In this document: in pieces, positions 8,533 to 17,915 of the stretch
Numbering within the stretch: the stretch's first letter is position 1
Layout: every line of letters starts with the position of its first letter
Source of the DNA: Microbulbifer sp. MI-G
GTDB taxonomy: Bacteria; Pseudomonadota; Gammaproteobacteria; Pseudomonadales; Cellvibrionaceae
Direction of reading: 5' to 3'
NCBI RefSeq assembly: GCF_030440425.1
Contig: NZ_CP098023.1
Location: 1,105,501 to 1,169,500 of the forward strand
Length of the DNA stretch: 64,000 bases
Program-made: the position numbers and the translations under genes
Notes under the pieces: model-generated
Database searches by the model: none
What the model was told of the DNA's origin: nothing
Seen by the model: only the letters and a program-made list of their open reading frames with translations

Positions 8533-9036
8533 ATGAAATTCTTATATTTAGTATTTCTACTGAATGGCTCGCTTGCGGCGGACAAGGAGATTGCTGCGGC
8601 CACTGAAATTGCACAGCAATACATGGCGTCTCAGCACAAGGCGCTACCCACTCTGGTAGAAAACGCACCGCGCCTGTTTGCCCTGAGGACACCCAGCGTT
8701 GCCAGGGCACCGCTGGCCTGGGACGCCAATGGCGCCTTGACCGGGTTGGACACTGTCGACACGGTCGAGTTCGCTCCCAAGCAGAACACCACTTTCAAGT
8801 ACACGGTTAGGGGCGCGGGCTCCGGCTCCAACGTCCTGACCGTCAAGATCCAGCAGAAGAAGGCCGGCGGCGGCTGGCAAACGCGGATTACCAAGGAGCT
8901 GAACATGCCCTCTGAGACGAAGTCCGGCAGCTTTAAGGTCAACGATTATCGCGAAGGCGACCAGGAGACGATCCGTTTCCGCTTCTCGCGCAAGGTTGGG
9001 ACCAAAGCCATCAACTGGTATGTGCGCAGGGACTAG
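8533..9036 (+). CDS. secreted hypothetical protein (167 aa)
   Basis: The frame is open further upstream, but AAGGAG six bases before the ATG at 8533 and an immediate short signal-like sequence (MKFLYLVFLLNGSLAA) fix the start. The mature part is beta-rich, with repeated polar strands (NVLTVKIQQK, WQTRITKEL, DQETIRFRFSRK). The coding part is GC-richer than its surroundings. It is likely exported to the periplasm or outside. I recognise no domain; a carbohydrate- or lipid-binding beta-sandwich is only a guess. Confidence 0.7.
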   Translation: MKFLYLVFLLNGSLAADKEIAAATEIAQQYMASQHKALPTLVENAPRLFALRTPSVARAPLAWDANGALTGLDTVDTVEFAPKQNTTFKYTVRGAGSGSNVLTVKIQQKKAGGGWQTRITKELNMPSETKSGSFKVNDYREGDQETIRFRFSRKVGTKAINWYVRRD

Positions 9037-9463
9037 GAATCTATTGAGTTTTTTTATTTTAGGCCCTGTGGGGTGTGATACAGAACGAAAGAAATTTTCG
9101 TGTATGGCATTGCCTGAATAAAAAAGGAAATTAAGCGCTGTTATTGGGCCTCAAAAAAATGCAGTGATTCCCTGATACACGCAAAATTTCCTTTAGGCGC
9201 CCTGCCTGGTTGGAGAAAACCCACCAAGAAAAGAGCGGTAGAGAGACCTCAGGGCAGTATCCAACAGTGATCACGCACCTCATCTGGACATGCAGGCCAT
9301 TCAACAATTTCGGGTTGGGCGATGCCCACTGATTTGTTGATGGCTTTTGCAAGCTTCTGCCAGTGATTGATAACCTGTGCATATTCCATCTATTTCCTGC
9401 AGCAGTGTTTTATCTGTCACGGCAGAAAGTACCGCAGCGGAGCTTGCTCTGGCCTGCCAGGCA
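9037..9463. other. gap without supported gene
   Basis: AT-rich start with a weak hairpin near 9085-9100. On the minus strand, frames at 9131-9382 and 9301-9516 overlap each other and the end of the FG-GAP gene. Neither has a ribosome binding site or a familiar motif. They might be debris of one older gene broken by a frameshift. Confidence 0.35.
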
Positions 9464-10594
9464 TTACTCCGTTTGGCTGACATATACCACAGCCGCTTTG
9501 CTGCCTCCATCAGCAATGATCAGGTCGCTTTTTCCATCTCCATTGAGATCTGCCAAGGCCACACCCCATGGGTTAGGGATATTGGCATCCTGGAATCTTA
9601 TGGTCTCGACCCTGGTTTTATTGCCGAGAACGGCAAGCAGTTCACCGGACCAGTTAGCTACCAGTGCATCTTCAAGGCCATCGCCATTGATATCACCAAC
9701 GGCTATCTGCTTGGCACCAGGGGGTGTGGTTATTGCCGTTTTGCTGGCTTCATGGAATGTGCCATCGCCGTTTCCTGGGATGACGGTGACAGAACTGCCA
9801 TTTGAGCCGACCAGCATATCCAGTTTCCCGTCGCCATTCATTTCTGCCAATTCAACAACAAAGGGGGATGCATAGGGGGCTAGCTTTTTCAGGGTAAAAG
9901 ACGGGGTGTTTGAGCCGGTATGGGTCACAATACCAATCTCCCCCGGGTTTGGAGTCACCAGATCAATGCGTCCATCACTGTTGATATCACCGATAGCAAA
10001 GCCTCGATAGGGGTCCCCTCCGGCGTTGATCAGTTGGCCGGGTGTTTTGAAGCTGCCATTGGCCAGCCCCTTAAAGTAACGCAGGCCATGGTCATCGCGG
10101 CTATCGACAATCAGGTCTACTCGGTTGTCGCCATCCAGATCAGCCAGCTTAACCATATGTATATGGGGATTCACCTCTATTTTCAGTGGTGATTGAGGCG
10201 GTGGTTTAAAGCTCCCCTTTCCATCACCCAGCAGCAGGGTGACATAGGCGGTTTCGTGGTTGGCCACCACCAAATCGACATTGCCGTCTTTATTGAGATC
10301 GGCAACTGCCATATCTGCTGGATTCTCACCCACCGGGACACTGCCCACTTTGGCTAGACCACCCCGTCCATTACCCTGAAAAATCACGGCAGTATTAGCG
10401 GTATAACTGGAACAAATAACATCCATAGCGCCATCAGAGTTGAAATCCAGCACGGTAATGGCCGATTGGCCTGCACCGACATTCAGCGGAGTGGGTTTGA
10501 AGGTGATATGGTCGATTTCGACGGCTTTTGCCTGAAAAATAAATGAATTGATCAAGAGAAGTAGAGAATAGACCACATGCTTATGTTGAATCAT
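9464..10594 (-). CDS. secreted FG-GAP/VCBS repeat protein
   Basis: A 376-residue protein starting at the ATG that opens a signal peptide (MIQHKHVVYSLLLLIN); the longer frame to 10627 would use GTG and add charged residues before it. The mature part has about seven FG-GAP/VCBS blades, each with a calcium-binding loop (DFNSDGAMDV, DLNKDGNVDL, DLDGDNRVDL, DINGDGLEDA, DLNGDGKSDL). It should fold as an integrin-like beta-propeller outside the cytoplasm. Such proteins mediate adhesion or ligand binding; the ligand here is unknown. It is a single gene with no operon partner. Confidence 0.85.
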   Translation of the reverse strand: MIQHKHVVYSLLLLINSFIFQAKAVEIDHITFKPTPLNVGAGQSAITVLDFNSDGAMDVICSSYTANTAVIFQGNGRGGLAKVGSVPVGENPADMAVADLNKDGNVDLVVANHETAYVTLLLGDGKGSFKPPPQSPLKIEVNPHIHMVKLADLDGDNRVDLIVDSRDDHGLRYFKGLANGSFKTPGQLINAGGDPYRGFAIGDINSDGRIDLVTPNPGEIGIVTHTGSNTPSFTLKKLAPYASPFVVELAEMNGDGKLDMLVGSNGSSVTVIPGNGDGTFHEASKTAITTPPGAKQIAVGDINGDGLEDALVANWSGELLAVLGNKTRVETIRFQDANIPNPWGVALADLNGDGKSDLIIADGGSKAAVVYVSQTE

Positions 10595-10814
10595 ATCGCC
10601 ACCCGGGTTCGATGAACTTTTCACCACTCTATCGCGAAAACGGGGATATCGCTAGCAGGCTGGTGAAACAGGCAGTGCGTCCAGAAGGGAGTTGACCAAG
10701 GAGAAAATAGGGCGTTGATGGGGTTTCAATGCCTATTGAGTGGATTATTATAGCCATCACTGTTTGCTGCCGTTCCCCGGGGCATTAGTCTTTGCAACAT
10801 GGAACACTTACTCA

Positions 10815-11324
10815 ATGATCGAAATCCGTGAAGAAAAACCTGAAGACAGAGACGCGATCCACCGTTTGAACCTGGCCGCGTTCAATAAAGGCCCTGAGGC
10901 GGCTCTCGTCGACAGGCTTCGCATCAATTGCGAAGAGTATATCGCGTTTGTGGCTGTCGAGAACGGTACCGTTGTTGGACACATCCTGTTCACTCCGGTG
11001 ACGATTGATGCATCGGACTCAGTTGGCATGGGGCTGGCACCCATGGCGGTATTGCCGTCACATCAGAAAAAAGGCATTGGCTCTCGGCTCGTTCACCACG
11101 GCCTTGCATACTTGCATAAATCCAGTTGCCCATTCGTTATTGTCCTGGGACATGCAGAGTATTACCCGCGCTTCGGCTTTGAAGTGGCATCGAACTACAA
11201 ACTCCGCAGCCAGTGGGAAGGTGTACCAGACCAAGTATTTATGGCCATTGTGTTCAATAAGGCCGCCTTACCAAAACAAGGCGGGGTGGTAAGATACCGG
11301 GAAGAATTCAATGATGCTTTGTAA
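10815..11324 (+). CDS. GNAT-family N-acetyltransferase
   Basis: A 169-residue protein beginning MIEIREEKPED, the normal first strand of the GNAT fold, so the upstream extension to 10740 is rejected. The acetyl-CoA loop lies around MAVLPSHQKKGIGSRLV (residues ~77-93). The C-terminus (VLGHAEYYPRFGFEVA) is the pattern of the YhbS-like branch. It transfers an acetyl group from acetyl-CoA to an unknown amine. It is monocistronic; a stem at 11353-11376 follows. Confidence 0.88.
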   Translation: MIEIREEKPEDRDAIHRLNLAAFNKGPEAALVDRLRINCEEYIAFVAVENGTVVGHILFTPVTIDASDSVGMGLAPMAVLPSHQKKGIGSRLVHHGLAYLHKSSCPFVIVLGHAEYYPRFGFEVASNYKLRSQWEGVPDQVFMAIVFNKAALPKQGGVVRYREEFNDAL

Positions 11325-11352
11325 AGGGAGACTCTGGGAGCGGATATGCCTC

Positions 11353-11376
11353 AAGCCAAACAGCCCATATTGGCTT
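11353..11376 (+). terminator. weak stem after the acetyltransferase gene
   Basis: AAGCCAA pairs with TTGGCTT around a 10-base loop. It is followed by TAAAA rather than a U-tract, so termination would be weak if it occurs. Confidence 0.3.
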
Positions 11377-11435
11377 TAAAACACTAAATAAAATCGTATT
11401 AATCATTTCAGTGCTTTGGATGTAACCACAAGCGG

Positions 11436-11990
11436 GTGTGTCGGGTCTATTGTAAGCTTGAAGTGATTTCTAGAATCAGGCCCGAATGCCGTTTTAAACG
11501 AGAGATGCCGGAGCCGTGTAGCGTGCCGATGGCGGAGAGCCAAGTCTGCTCGATGGAATTTATGCCCAATAGTCTGGGTGACGGAGAAAGTCTACGAACA
11601 TTTAATCTTATCGACGATTACAATTGTGAGTGCTTGTTTATTATTGCTGATTTGTCGATAACGGCTTTAAGCATTATACCTCCACTGGACAGGTAATTGA
11701 ATAGCGGAGTAAGCCTGCTGCTTTGCGGTGTGGCAATGGGCCTGAGAATATCTCAGGAGCTTTAATGGAGGTGGACAAGCCGGCAGCAGATTACGCTGCT
11801 AGTTATTCAACCTGACAAGCCAACACAGAATATATATAGAGCGATTAAGTTGTGCGGCATGACATCAGTGGCCGGATCTGCATCATCTCGACCGCGTTGG
11901 ACAGGCGCAACAACTTGTAACTGAGTGGCAATGGCAGTACAACAATGAAAGGCCTCATAAGGCCATATGAGGAATACCCCCAAAACCGCT
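11436..11990 (+). pseudogene. decayed IS3-family transposase (OrfB remnant)
   Basis: The frame from 11436 contains VCSMEFMPNSLGDGESLRTF and NLIDDYNCE. This is the start of the DDE integrase core of IS3-family transposases (usual form WSMDF...LIDDYNRE). Near 11840-11990 a displaced piece reads AQQLVTEWQWQYNNERPHKA, the usual C-terminal motif. The middle of the catalytic domain, with the second Asp and the Glu, is missing, and stop codons interrupt it. A terminal-repeat-like sequence (AAATGGTGGATTAC) lies near 12031-12044. Dead element; only the 3' half of orfB survives. Confidence 0.75.
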
Positions 11991-12138
11991 GCTACGATTG
12001 GTTTAATTCTCTCCTCATCGCTGTTGTTTTAAATGGTGGATTACACGCTCACTTGATACTATATCCCTAAAACGCTAGTATCCCTGCTCTATGGCAGTGA
12101 GCGCTTAAAATAAAAAAGGCTTAAACACAACGAGTTGC

Positions 12139-12330
12139 CTACCCAATAATAGAGCTGGCGGGGTAAATAGATCGTCGTTTGTCGCTGGTTTCGAATGTAA
12201 CTGGATACTGGCCCTCAAGGTACACAATTACAAGATTGGAAGTCTGAACCTCGCACCTCCCGATTTCCCTGAGGTCTTTGCTGGCTTCGGTGAGGATACC
12301 CCCGATATTTGCTGGGTAGATAGGTTCCGA
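12139..12330 (-). pseudogene. 63-codon open frame without start, possible gene fragment
   Basis: Reading the minus strand, this frame begins right after a stop and has no start codon. It has protein-like composition (LTEASKDLREIG, LVIVYLEGQYPVTFETSDKR). No family recognised. It lies just beyond the dead IS3 element and may be a gene tail stranded by rearrangement. The rest, to 12572, shows no gene and probably carries the promoter of the next operon. Confidence 0.25.
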
Positions 12331-12572
12331 TCAGGTTGCCTTTTTACAGGTTCCGTCCGGGCAGGGCTTCTCAGATGTTTCCAACCCCAGGTGAAAAGCA
12401 ACACTGCGCGTTTGAAATCCAAGAGCGGGGAGCAAAGTGGTGCTTATTATAGGGGGAACATCGCCCTGAGCTGTTGTGGCTTGTAAAGTCAATTATCTGG
12501 TCTGCTAGGTCAATCGGGCCCTGTTTATAACGTTATATGGTCTACTGCAATAAAGTCATAGGGAAAAGTACC

Positions 12573-14186
12573 ATGCCAAAACCCGTTTGCTCTGATATTT
12601 TGATTGCCGGAGGGGGGCTCGCAGGCATTATCACTGCACTGGAGGCGTTAAGGGCAGGTAAAACTGTCACCATAGTGGATCGGGATACCCCACAGCGGTT
12701 TGGCGGGCTGGCACTTTGGGCCTTTGGCGGTATGGCACTGATCGGCACAGCGTTGCAGCGACGTATGAACATTCCCGACTCAGCAGAGTTGGCCCTGCAG
12801 GACTGGCTGCGCTTTGGCGAACTGGACCCCCTGGATGAATGGCCCATGCAGTGGGCCCGCTATTATGTGGAGCACTCGCGTGCTGAAGTTTACGACTGGC
12901 TTATCCGTGAAGGCCTGAAATTTATGCCAGCGGTCAACTGGGTGGAACGGGGTCGTTTTGGCGACGGCAACAGTGTCCCCCGTTACCACATCATCTGGGG
13001 CACCTCACGAGAACTGGTCAAGTGCATGGTGCGCGCGCTGCACGATGCCAGCTCTGAAGGCAGACTGACGATTCATCATAACCAGCGGATCACTGGGTTG
13101 GACCAGCAGGCTGGAAAAGTCCATGGAGCGACTGCGGTGCATGAGGGCACCGGCAGGGAAGCCCGCTTTGAAGCGCCTGTTGTAGTACTGGCCATGGGGG
13201 GGATAAATAGCGGGCACGATCAGTGCCGGGCCAATTGGCCTGTCGACCGGCCGCAGCCCACCGCTATGTTGAATGGTGCTCACCCTTTTTCCGATGGCAA
13301 GCTGCATCACTGGACAAAAGACAATCTGGGGGCCTGTATTACCCATGCCGGAGAAATGTGGAATTACGCCGCCGGTTTTCCGCATCCCTTCCCGCATTTT
13401 CCCGATCACGGTCTTTCCTCTATTCCCTGTAAGTCCGCCCTGTGGCTGAATCATCGCGGCGAACGTATTGGTCCGGAGCCCCTGGTTACCGGATTCGATA
13501 CCCACTGGTTATGCCAGCAAGTTGCCGCCCAGGAGAAACCCTGGACCTGGCAGCTGCTCAACAGGCGCATTGCACTGAAGGAATTCGCTATTTCCGGTGC
13601 AGAGCACAATGCCCGAATCCGGGATAAACAGTTTCCGCTACTGCTGAAAGAGATGTTATTGGGCAACACACCCCTCGTGGATCAGATGCAGAGCGAGAGT
13701 AATCACTTTCTTGTGGACGATACACTGGCAGGGCTGGCAAAAAAAATGAATGCGCTGACCTGTTCACAGGATGTTGACCCGGCAGTGCTCAAAGCCACTG
13801 CGGATACCTTTGATGCAAATTTCAGTAAGGGCGACCAGCTAAACAACGACCCGCAAATCCGCCTGATCCGTCATGCCCGCCAATGGGGGCCGGATCGACT
13901 GCGTACCTGCAAACCGGCCCCATTACAAAAACCTGGTGCCGGGCCATTTATTGCGATCCAGACGCAACTGACCACCCGCAAGAGCCTGGGTGGATTGCAG
14001 ACCGATCTGCAAAGCCGGGTGCTGGATGCCAACGGCCAGCCCATCACCGGTCTTTATTGTGTTGGCGAGGCCGCCGGGTTTGGTGGCGGCGGTTGCAATG
14101 GTAAACGCTCGCTGGAAGGCACTTTCCTGCCCGGCTGCATCATGACAGCCAAGGCTGCAGCCAGGTCGATCAATACAGGGAATTGA
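12573..14186 (+). CDS. FAD-binding dehydrogenase (COG3573/KstD-like)
   Basis: A 537-residue flavoprotein. The start MPKPVCSDILIAGGG places the dinucleotide-binding GGGLAG at residues 13-18, typical for this family; the upstream extension is rejected. Further FAD contacts are IVDRD at the end of the second strand and the C-terminal CVGEAAGFGGGG with SLEGTFLPG. The family groups with 3-ketosteroid dehydrogenases and fumarate-reductase-like enzymes; the substrate is unknown. It is 61 bases upstream of a ThDP enzyme on the same strand, so the two are probably co-transcribed and act on the same pathway. Assignment to family is firm, function is not. Confidence 0.9.
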   Translation: MPKPVCSDILIAGGGLAGIITALEALRAGKTVTIVDRDTPQRFGGLALWAFGGMALIGTALQRRMNIPDSAELALQDWLRFGELDPLDEWPMQWARYYVEHSRAEVYDWLIREGLKFMPAVNWVERGRFGDGNSVPRYHIIWGTSRELVKCMVRALHDASSEGRLTIHHNQRITGLDQQAGKVHGATAVHEGTGREARFEAPVVVLAMGGINSGHDQCRANWPVDRPQPTAMLNGAHPFSDGKLHHWTKDNLGACITHAGEMWNYAAGFPHPFPHFPDHGLSSIPCKSALWLNHRGERIGPEPLVTGFDTHWLCQQVAAQEKPWTWQLLNRRIALKEFAISGAEHNARIRDKQFPLLLKEMLLGNTPLVDQMQSESNHFLVDDTLAGLAKKMNALTCSQDVDPAVLKATADTFDANFSKGDQLNNDPQIRLIRHARQWGPDRLRTCKPAPLQKPGAGPFIAIQTQLTTRKSLGGLQTDLQSRVLDANGQPITGLYCVGEAAGFGGGGCNGKRSLEGTFLPGCIMTAKAAARSINTGN

Positions 14187-14247
14187 TCAAAGCACAACAC
14201 AAAACCAACACAATAAACAGGTCAAGAGTAGGATCAGGAGAGACAGT

Positions 14248-15906
14248 ATGCCCAATGGCGCCCAAGCTCTGATGAAAACCCTGGTGGATGCGGGGATTGA
14301 AGTTTGCTTTAGCAATCCCGGCACCAGTGAAATGCATTTTGTTGCGGCTTTGGATGGTGAGCCCAAGATGCGGGCGGTCCTTGCGCTGTTTGAAGGTGTG
14401 GCCACTGGGGCTGCCGATGGCTACGCGCGCATGGCGGATAAGCCCGCTGCCACCCTGCTGCACCTGGGCTGTGGTTTGGGCAATGGCCTGGCCAATCTGC
14501 ACAACGCCCGTAAAGGAAAATCCCCGATTGTCAACATTGTGGGTGACCACGCCACTTATCATGTCAAGTACGATGCCCAGTTGCAGTCAGATATCGAAAC
14601 AGTAGCCTGTAATGTGTCGCCCAACTTTGTGCGTACTTCAACGAGTACGGAATCCCTGTGCCGGGATGCTGCCGATGCCATCACCGCCGCCCGGGGGTTA
14701 CCCGGTCAGGTGGCCACCCTGATCCTGCCGGCGAATGTCTCCTGGGGAGAGGGGGGCCAGCCCTGTGTGGTGCCACCCCAGGCCGAAGCGCCAATAGCGG
14801 ACAGTACGGCCATTGATGCTGTGGCTGAAGCAATACGCAGCAGCAGGAAAACGGCCCTGCTGCTTGGCGGTCGCGCCCTGCGCGAGCCGGGACTGCTGGC
14901 TGCTGCCCGCATTGCCGCCCACAGTGGTGTAGTTGTTTTTGCCGAAACCTTTCCCACCCGTATAGAGCGCGGTGCCGGCCTGCCTGCGGTGGAGCGCATA
15001 GCCTACCTGGCGGAACTCGCCTCTTTGCAATTGTCCGAATTCGACAATTTGATTTTGGTGGACGCCAAAGCCCCGGTTTCTTTTTTTGCTTACCCGGGCA
15101 AGCAGAGTTATCTGGTACCGGATGGCTGTACCGTTCACACCCTGAGTACACCTGAACAAGACGCCGCGGCCAGCCTGAACGGGCTCGCTGATGCCCTGGG
15201 TGCGGGGAGTACGCCACCTGTGCTGCAACCCGCCGGCAGACCCGGCAGGCCGAAAGGCAAACTGACTGCTGAAAAAGTATGCCGGGCTGTGGGTGAGTTG
15301 ATGCCGGAGAATAGTATCGTTGTGGACGAATCCATCACCTCGGGTTTGTTACTCAACGCCATGACCGCCGGGGCACCAAGACACGATATGATTACCCTCA
15401 CCGGTGGCGCCATTGGTCAGGGACTGCCCAGTGCTGTAGGGGCCGCCGTAGCCTGCCCGGATAGGCCGGTACTGGCCCTGATCGGCGATGGTACTGCCAT
15501 GTACACCAATCAGGCACTATGGACCATGGCCCGGGAAAATCTGAATGTGACCAGCATTATTTTCAACAATGCCTCCTATTCAGTTTTAAATATTGAGTTG
15601 GAACGTGTGGGGGCTGAAGAAGCCGGAGAGAAAGCCAAATCCCAACTCGATCTCAGTGGCCCGGTCACCAATTATGCCCTATTGGCTCAGAGTATGGGTG
15701 TGCATGGTATACGTGTGAAGACATCAGAAGAGCTGTTAAAGGCCCTGGAATATGCACTCGACACACCAGGCCCACACCTGATCGAAGCTGTGGTACCTGA
15801 GTCGTTAAATGGTGTGAAACGTAAGGTACTGCCCTGGCTGCTGAAAACCCTCCCGAATATCCCCAGGCCGTTAAGCAAGGCTTTGAAGAAAAAAATCGCA
15901 CCCTGA
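14248..15906 (+). CDS. acetolactate synthase-like ThDP-dependent enzyme
   Basis: A 552-residue protein with three domains: N-terminal ThDP-pyrimidine domain with catalytic Glu49 (LFEGVATGAADGY), a central domain, and a C-terminal ThDP-diphosphate domain (GDGTAMYTN near 413, IIFNN about 26 residues on). AGGAGA precedes the ATG. It is annotated in relatives as acetolactate synthase large subunit-like, but no small regulatory subunit gene (ilvH) is nearby. It could instead be a benzoylformate- or oxalyl-CoA-type decarboxylase or lyase. Pairing with the flavin dehydrogenase upstream suggests a dedicated catabolic or biosynthetic step rather than branched-chain amino acid synthesis. Confidence 0.9.
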   Translation: MPNGAQALMKTLVDAGIEVCFSNPGTSEMHFVAALDGEPKMRAVLALFEGVATGAADGYARMADKPAATLLHLGCGLGNGLANLHNARKGKSPIVNIVGDHATYHVKYDAQLQSDIETVACNVSPNFVRTSTSTESLCRDAADAITAARGLPGQVATLILPANVSWGEGGQPCVVPPQAEAPIADSTAIDAVAEAIRSSRKTALLLGGRALREPGLLAAARIAAHSGVVVFAETFPTRIERGAGLPAVERIAYLAELASLQLSEFDNLILVDAKAPVSFFAYPGKQSYLVPDGCTVHTLSTPEQDAAASLNGLADALGAGSTPPVLQPAGRPGRPKGKLTAEKVCRAVGELMPENSIVVDESITSGLLLNAMTAGAPRHDMITLTGGAIGQGLPSAVGAAVACPDRPVLALIGDGTAMYTNQALWTMARENLNVTSIIFNNASYSVLNIELERVGAEEAGEKAKSQLDLSGPVTNYALLAQSMGVHGIRVKTSEELLKALEYALDTPGPHLIEAVVPESLNGVKRKVLPWLLKTLPNIPRPLSKALKKKIAP

Positions 15907-15911
15907 GTCCT

Positions 15912-15932
15912 TTCCCCTGGGGTTCAGGGGAA
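15912..15932 (+). terminator. hairpin after the ThDP-enzyme operon
   Basis: TTCCCCTG pairs perfectly with CAGGGGAA around a 5-base loop, six bases past the stop codon. No U-tract follows, so it may stabilise the mRNA end or terminate weakly. Confidence 0.4.
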
Positions 15933-16713
15933 TATAGAACAGAAATAAACACTGCCGGTACGTGCCCCGATCAATGGGGTGGGTATTGGCAAGCGCACTT
16001 TCTGCCCGAGTGTCCGCCAATTCAACTGATTGCGCGGGATTTTATTCCGGGGTGGCCACAAATCAACTATAAATGTGCTGGGTTTGTCGTGAAGGGTTTA
16101 ATGACATCGCCGCACACCCAGGGTGAGAAAGGCCGCAGAGCGCCTTTTCAATAGCCTGCCAGAACCCGTTCACACCCAATCCAAAAAAACCGCTGCATGG
16201 AAATGACAGCGCAACAAAAAACTATCGAGGCATTTCTATTCCTTCGGTGCAGTAAGATAACAATACCCAAATGCTCAGTGCCATGCTCTACATAGTCGGG
16301 CATGGTTGCCAATGGTGAGGCTTATAAAGGGTTTGATAATACACAAATAATCCCTGGCACTGCTTTCGATAAGTCCAAAGAGAAAAAATCTGGAAATCGT
16401 TTCTACACAGGGTTTTCAAGAAATGCTATATCTTTTTTTCTGATGTATTTTCATCTTGAGATGGCTTGATCTGCTTTTGAAACAAATAAATGGATAAATA
16501 CATACCGGATTTATTTGAGAGTGATTCTCTTACTGTTTGGTATTTCAGGTCTACCTGCAATACTCAATGAATTAAAAAGCAATTTTTGGGTTGTGGAGAA
16601 ATTGCCAGTGAGTCGGTTGTATAAGATAAAAGTAGTCATATTGATTGAAATATACATGCCTGATAAAATAACCTGATTTTTGGTTTAACAACTTCAACCA
16701 CCTGGGGGAGAGG
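15933..16713. other. long gap without supported gene
   Basis: About 780 bases, becoming AT-rich toward the hydrolase. No frame with both a start and protein-like content was found; the minus-strand frame at 16572-16814 overlaps the hydrolase start and is a shadow. Presumably it holds the hydrolase promoter. Confidence 0.4.
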
Positions 16714-17601
16714 ATGAGAATACCCAACATTTTAATGATGATGGCCGCAAGCTTATGTCTGTTTACTGATGGTGTGGCTTCAGAAGAAGTTAAGATTGAT
16801 GAAAATCTCACCATACATTACGAACAGGCAGGTAGCGGCGATACAACCATTATTTTTATCCCGGGTTGGATGATGTCAACAGAGGTTTTCGAACATCAAC
16901 TCGCACACTTTAAAGGATCAACAAAATACCGCGCACTGGCCTATGACCCCAGGGGCCAGGGCAAATCATCAAAACCCGTTGAAGGCCACACCTATCAACA
17001 ACACGCGCGGGATCTGGCCCAATTGATTGAAAAGCTGGACTTGAAGAATGTGATTCTGGCGGGTTGGTCATACGGGGTAACGGAGCAATTGGCGTATTTG
17101 AACCAGTTCGGCGCTGATAAGCTCAAAGCCATGATCATGATTGATACGGGCCCGGATATAGCCGGTGCAACGCGTGACGAGTGGGTCTGGTACCTTAACG
17201 ACGATTCCGACGGCTATTCACGATGGTTTACCGAAGGCATCATTGAAGATCGCGATAATGTGATTGCAGAATTTAGCAAATGGATGCTTGAAAAGCCGAC
17301 ACCGGAGAAAATCGCCTGGATAACAAGCATCGCCAACCGCACGTCAAGTAGTGTCGCCTCAATTACAAATGCCACGGGATTTTATCTCGACTACAGTGAG
17401 GATCTTAGTGCACTTGAGGGAAAACTGCCTTTGTTGTATGTCGTACGTGATGAAATGAAGGAAGCAGCAGATAAGTGGATCACGGCCAACACACCCTCTG
17501 CCACTGTTGTCTATATGGGTAAGCATATGATGTTCTGGGAGAGGCCCAAGGAGTTCAACAGGGTCCTTGATGAGTTCCTTGCAAGCATTGATAGTAAATA
17601 A
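16714..17601 (+). CDS. secreted alpha/beta hydrolase
   Basis: A 295-residue protein with a signal peptide (MRIPNILMMMAASLCLF, cleavage near VASEE) and an alpha/beta-hydrolase fold. The nucleophile elbow is GWSYG (Ser119), the oxyanion region is PGWMM, DPRGQGKS lies before the cap, and the catalytic His is likely His271 (MGKHMMFW). The acid is probably in VVRDE. GGGAG is the ribosome binding site. It acts in the periplasm or outside on an unknown ester or related bond. It is monocistronic within a low-GC neighbourhood. It resembles haloperoxidase/esterase-type hydrolases, but substrate cannot be told. Confidence 0.9.
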   Translation: MRIPNILMMMAASLCLFTDGVASEEVKIDENLTIHYEQAGSGDTTIIFIPGWMMSTEVFEHQLAHFKGSTKYRALAYDPRGQGKSSKPVEGHTYQQHARDLAQLIEKLDLKNVILAGWSYGVTEQLAYLNQFGADKLKAMIMIDTGPDIAGATRDEWVWYLNDDSDGYSRWFTEGIIEDRDNVIAEFSKWMLEKPTPEKIAWITSIANRTSSSVASITNATGFYLDYSEDLSALEGKLPLLYVVRDEMKEAADKWITANTPSATVVYMGKHMMFWERPKEFNRVLDEFLASIDSK

Positions 17602-17915
17602 ATGACATATTACAGCGTGGGTTCTAGGAATTTGAATTTCCAAACAGTGATCTAACTGGATTTACAGCAGGGATGCACTTTCTTATATAAGCTGGGACCT
17701 GTTCAGCCTAATGAAAGAATCGATAATACAATTTGCTAATTTTGGCACTAAGCCGTTTTGATAAGTTGGATGTGATTTTTCGTTTTTTTACCAGCTTTGC
17801 GTGGATTACAGGCAGGCTAATTTATATAAACAGGCCCTAACAAACTGTTGAAATTCATTCTTACGGTTACTAACTGTAAAATTTAGGGGCAATCAATTGA
17901 AAAGAGCTGGCGCCG
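17602..17915. other. AT-rich gap, no gene
   Basis: No coding frame or strong terminator is visible. It likely holds the promoter of the DUF1295 gene. Confidence 0.4.
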
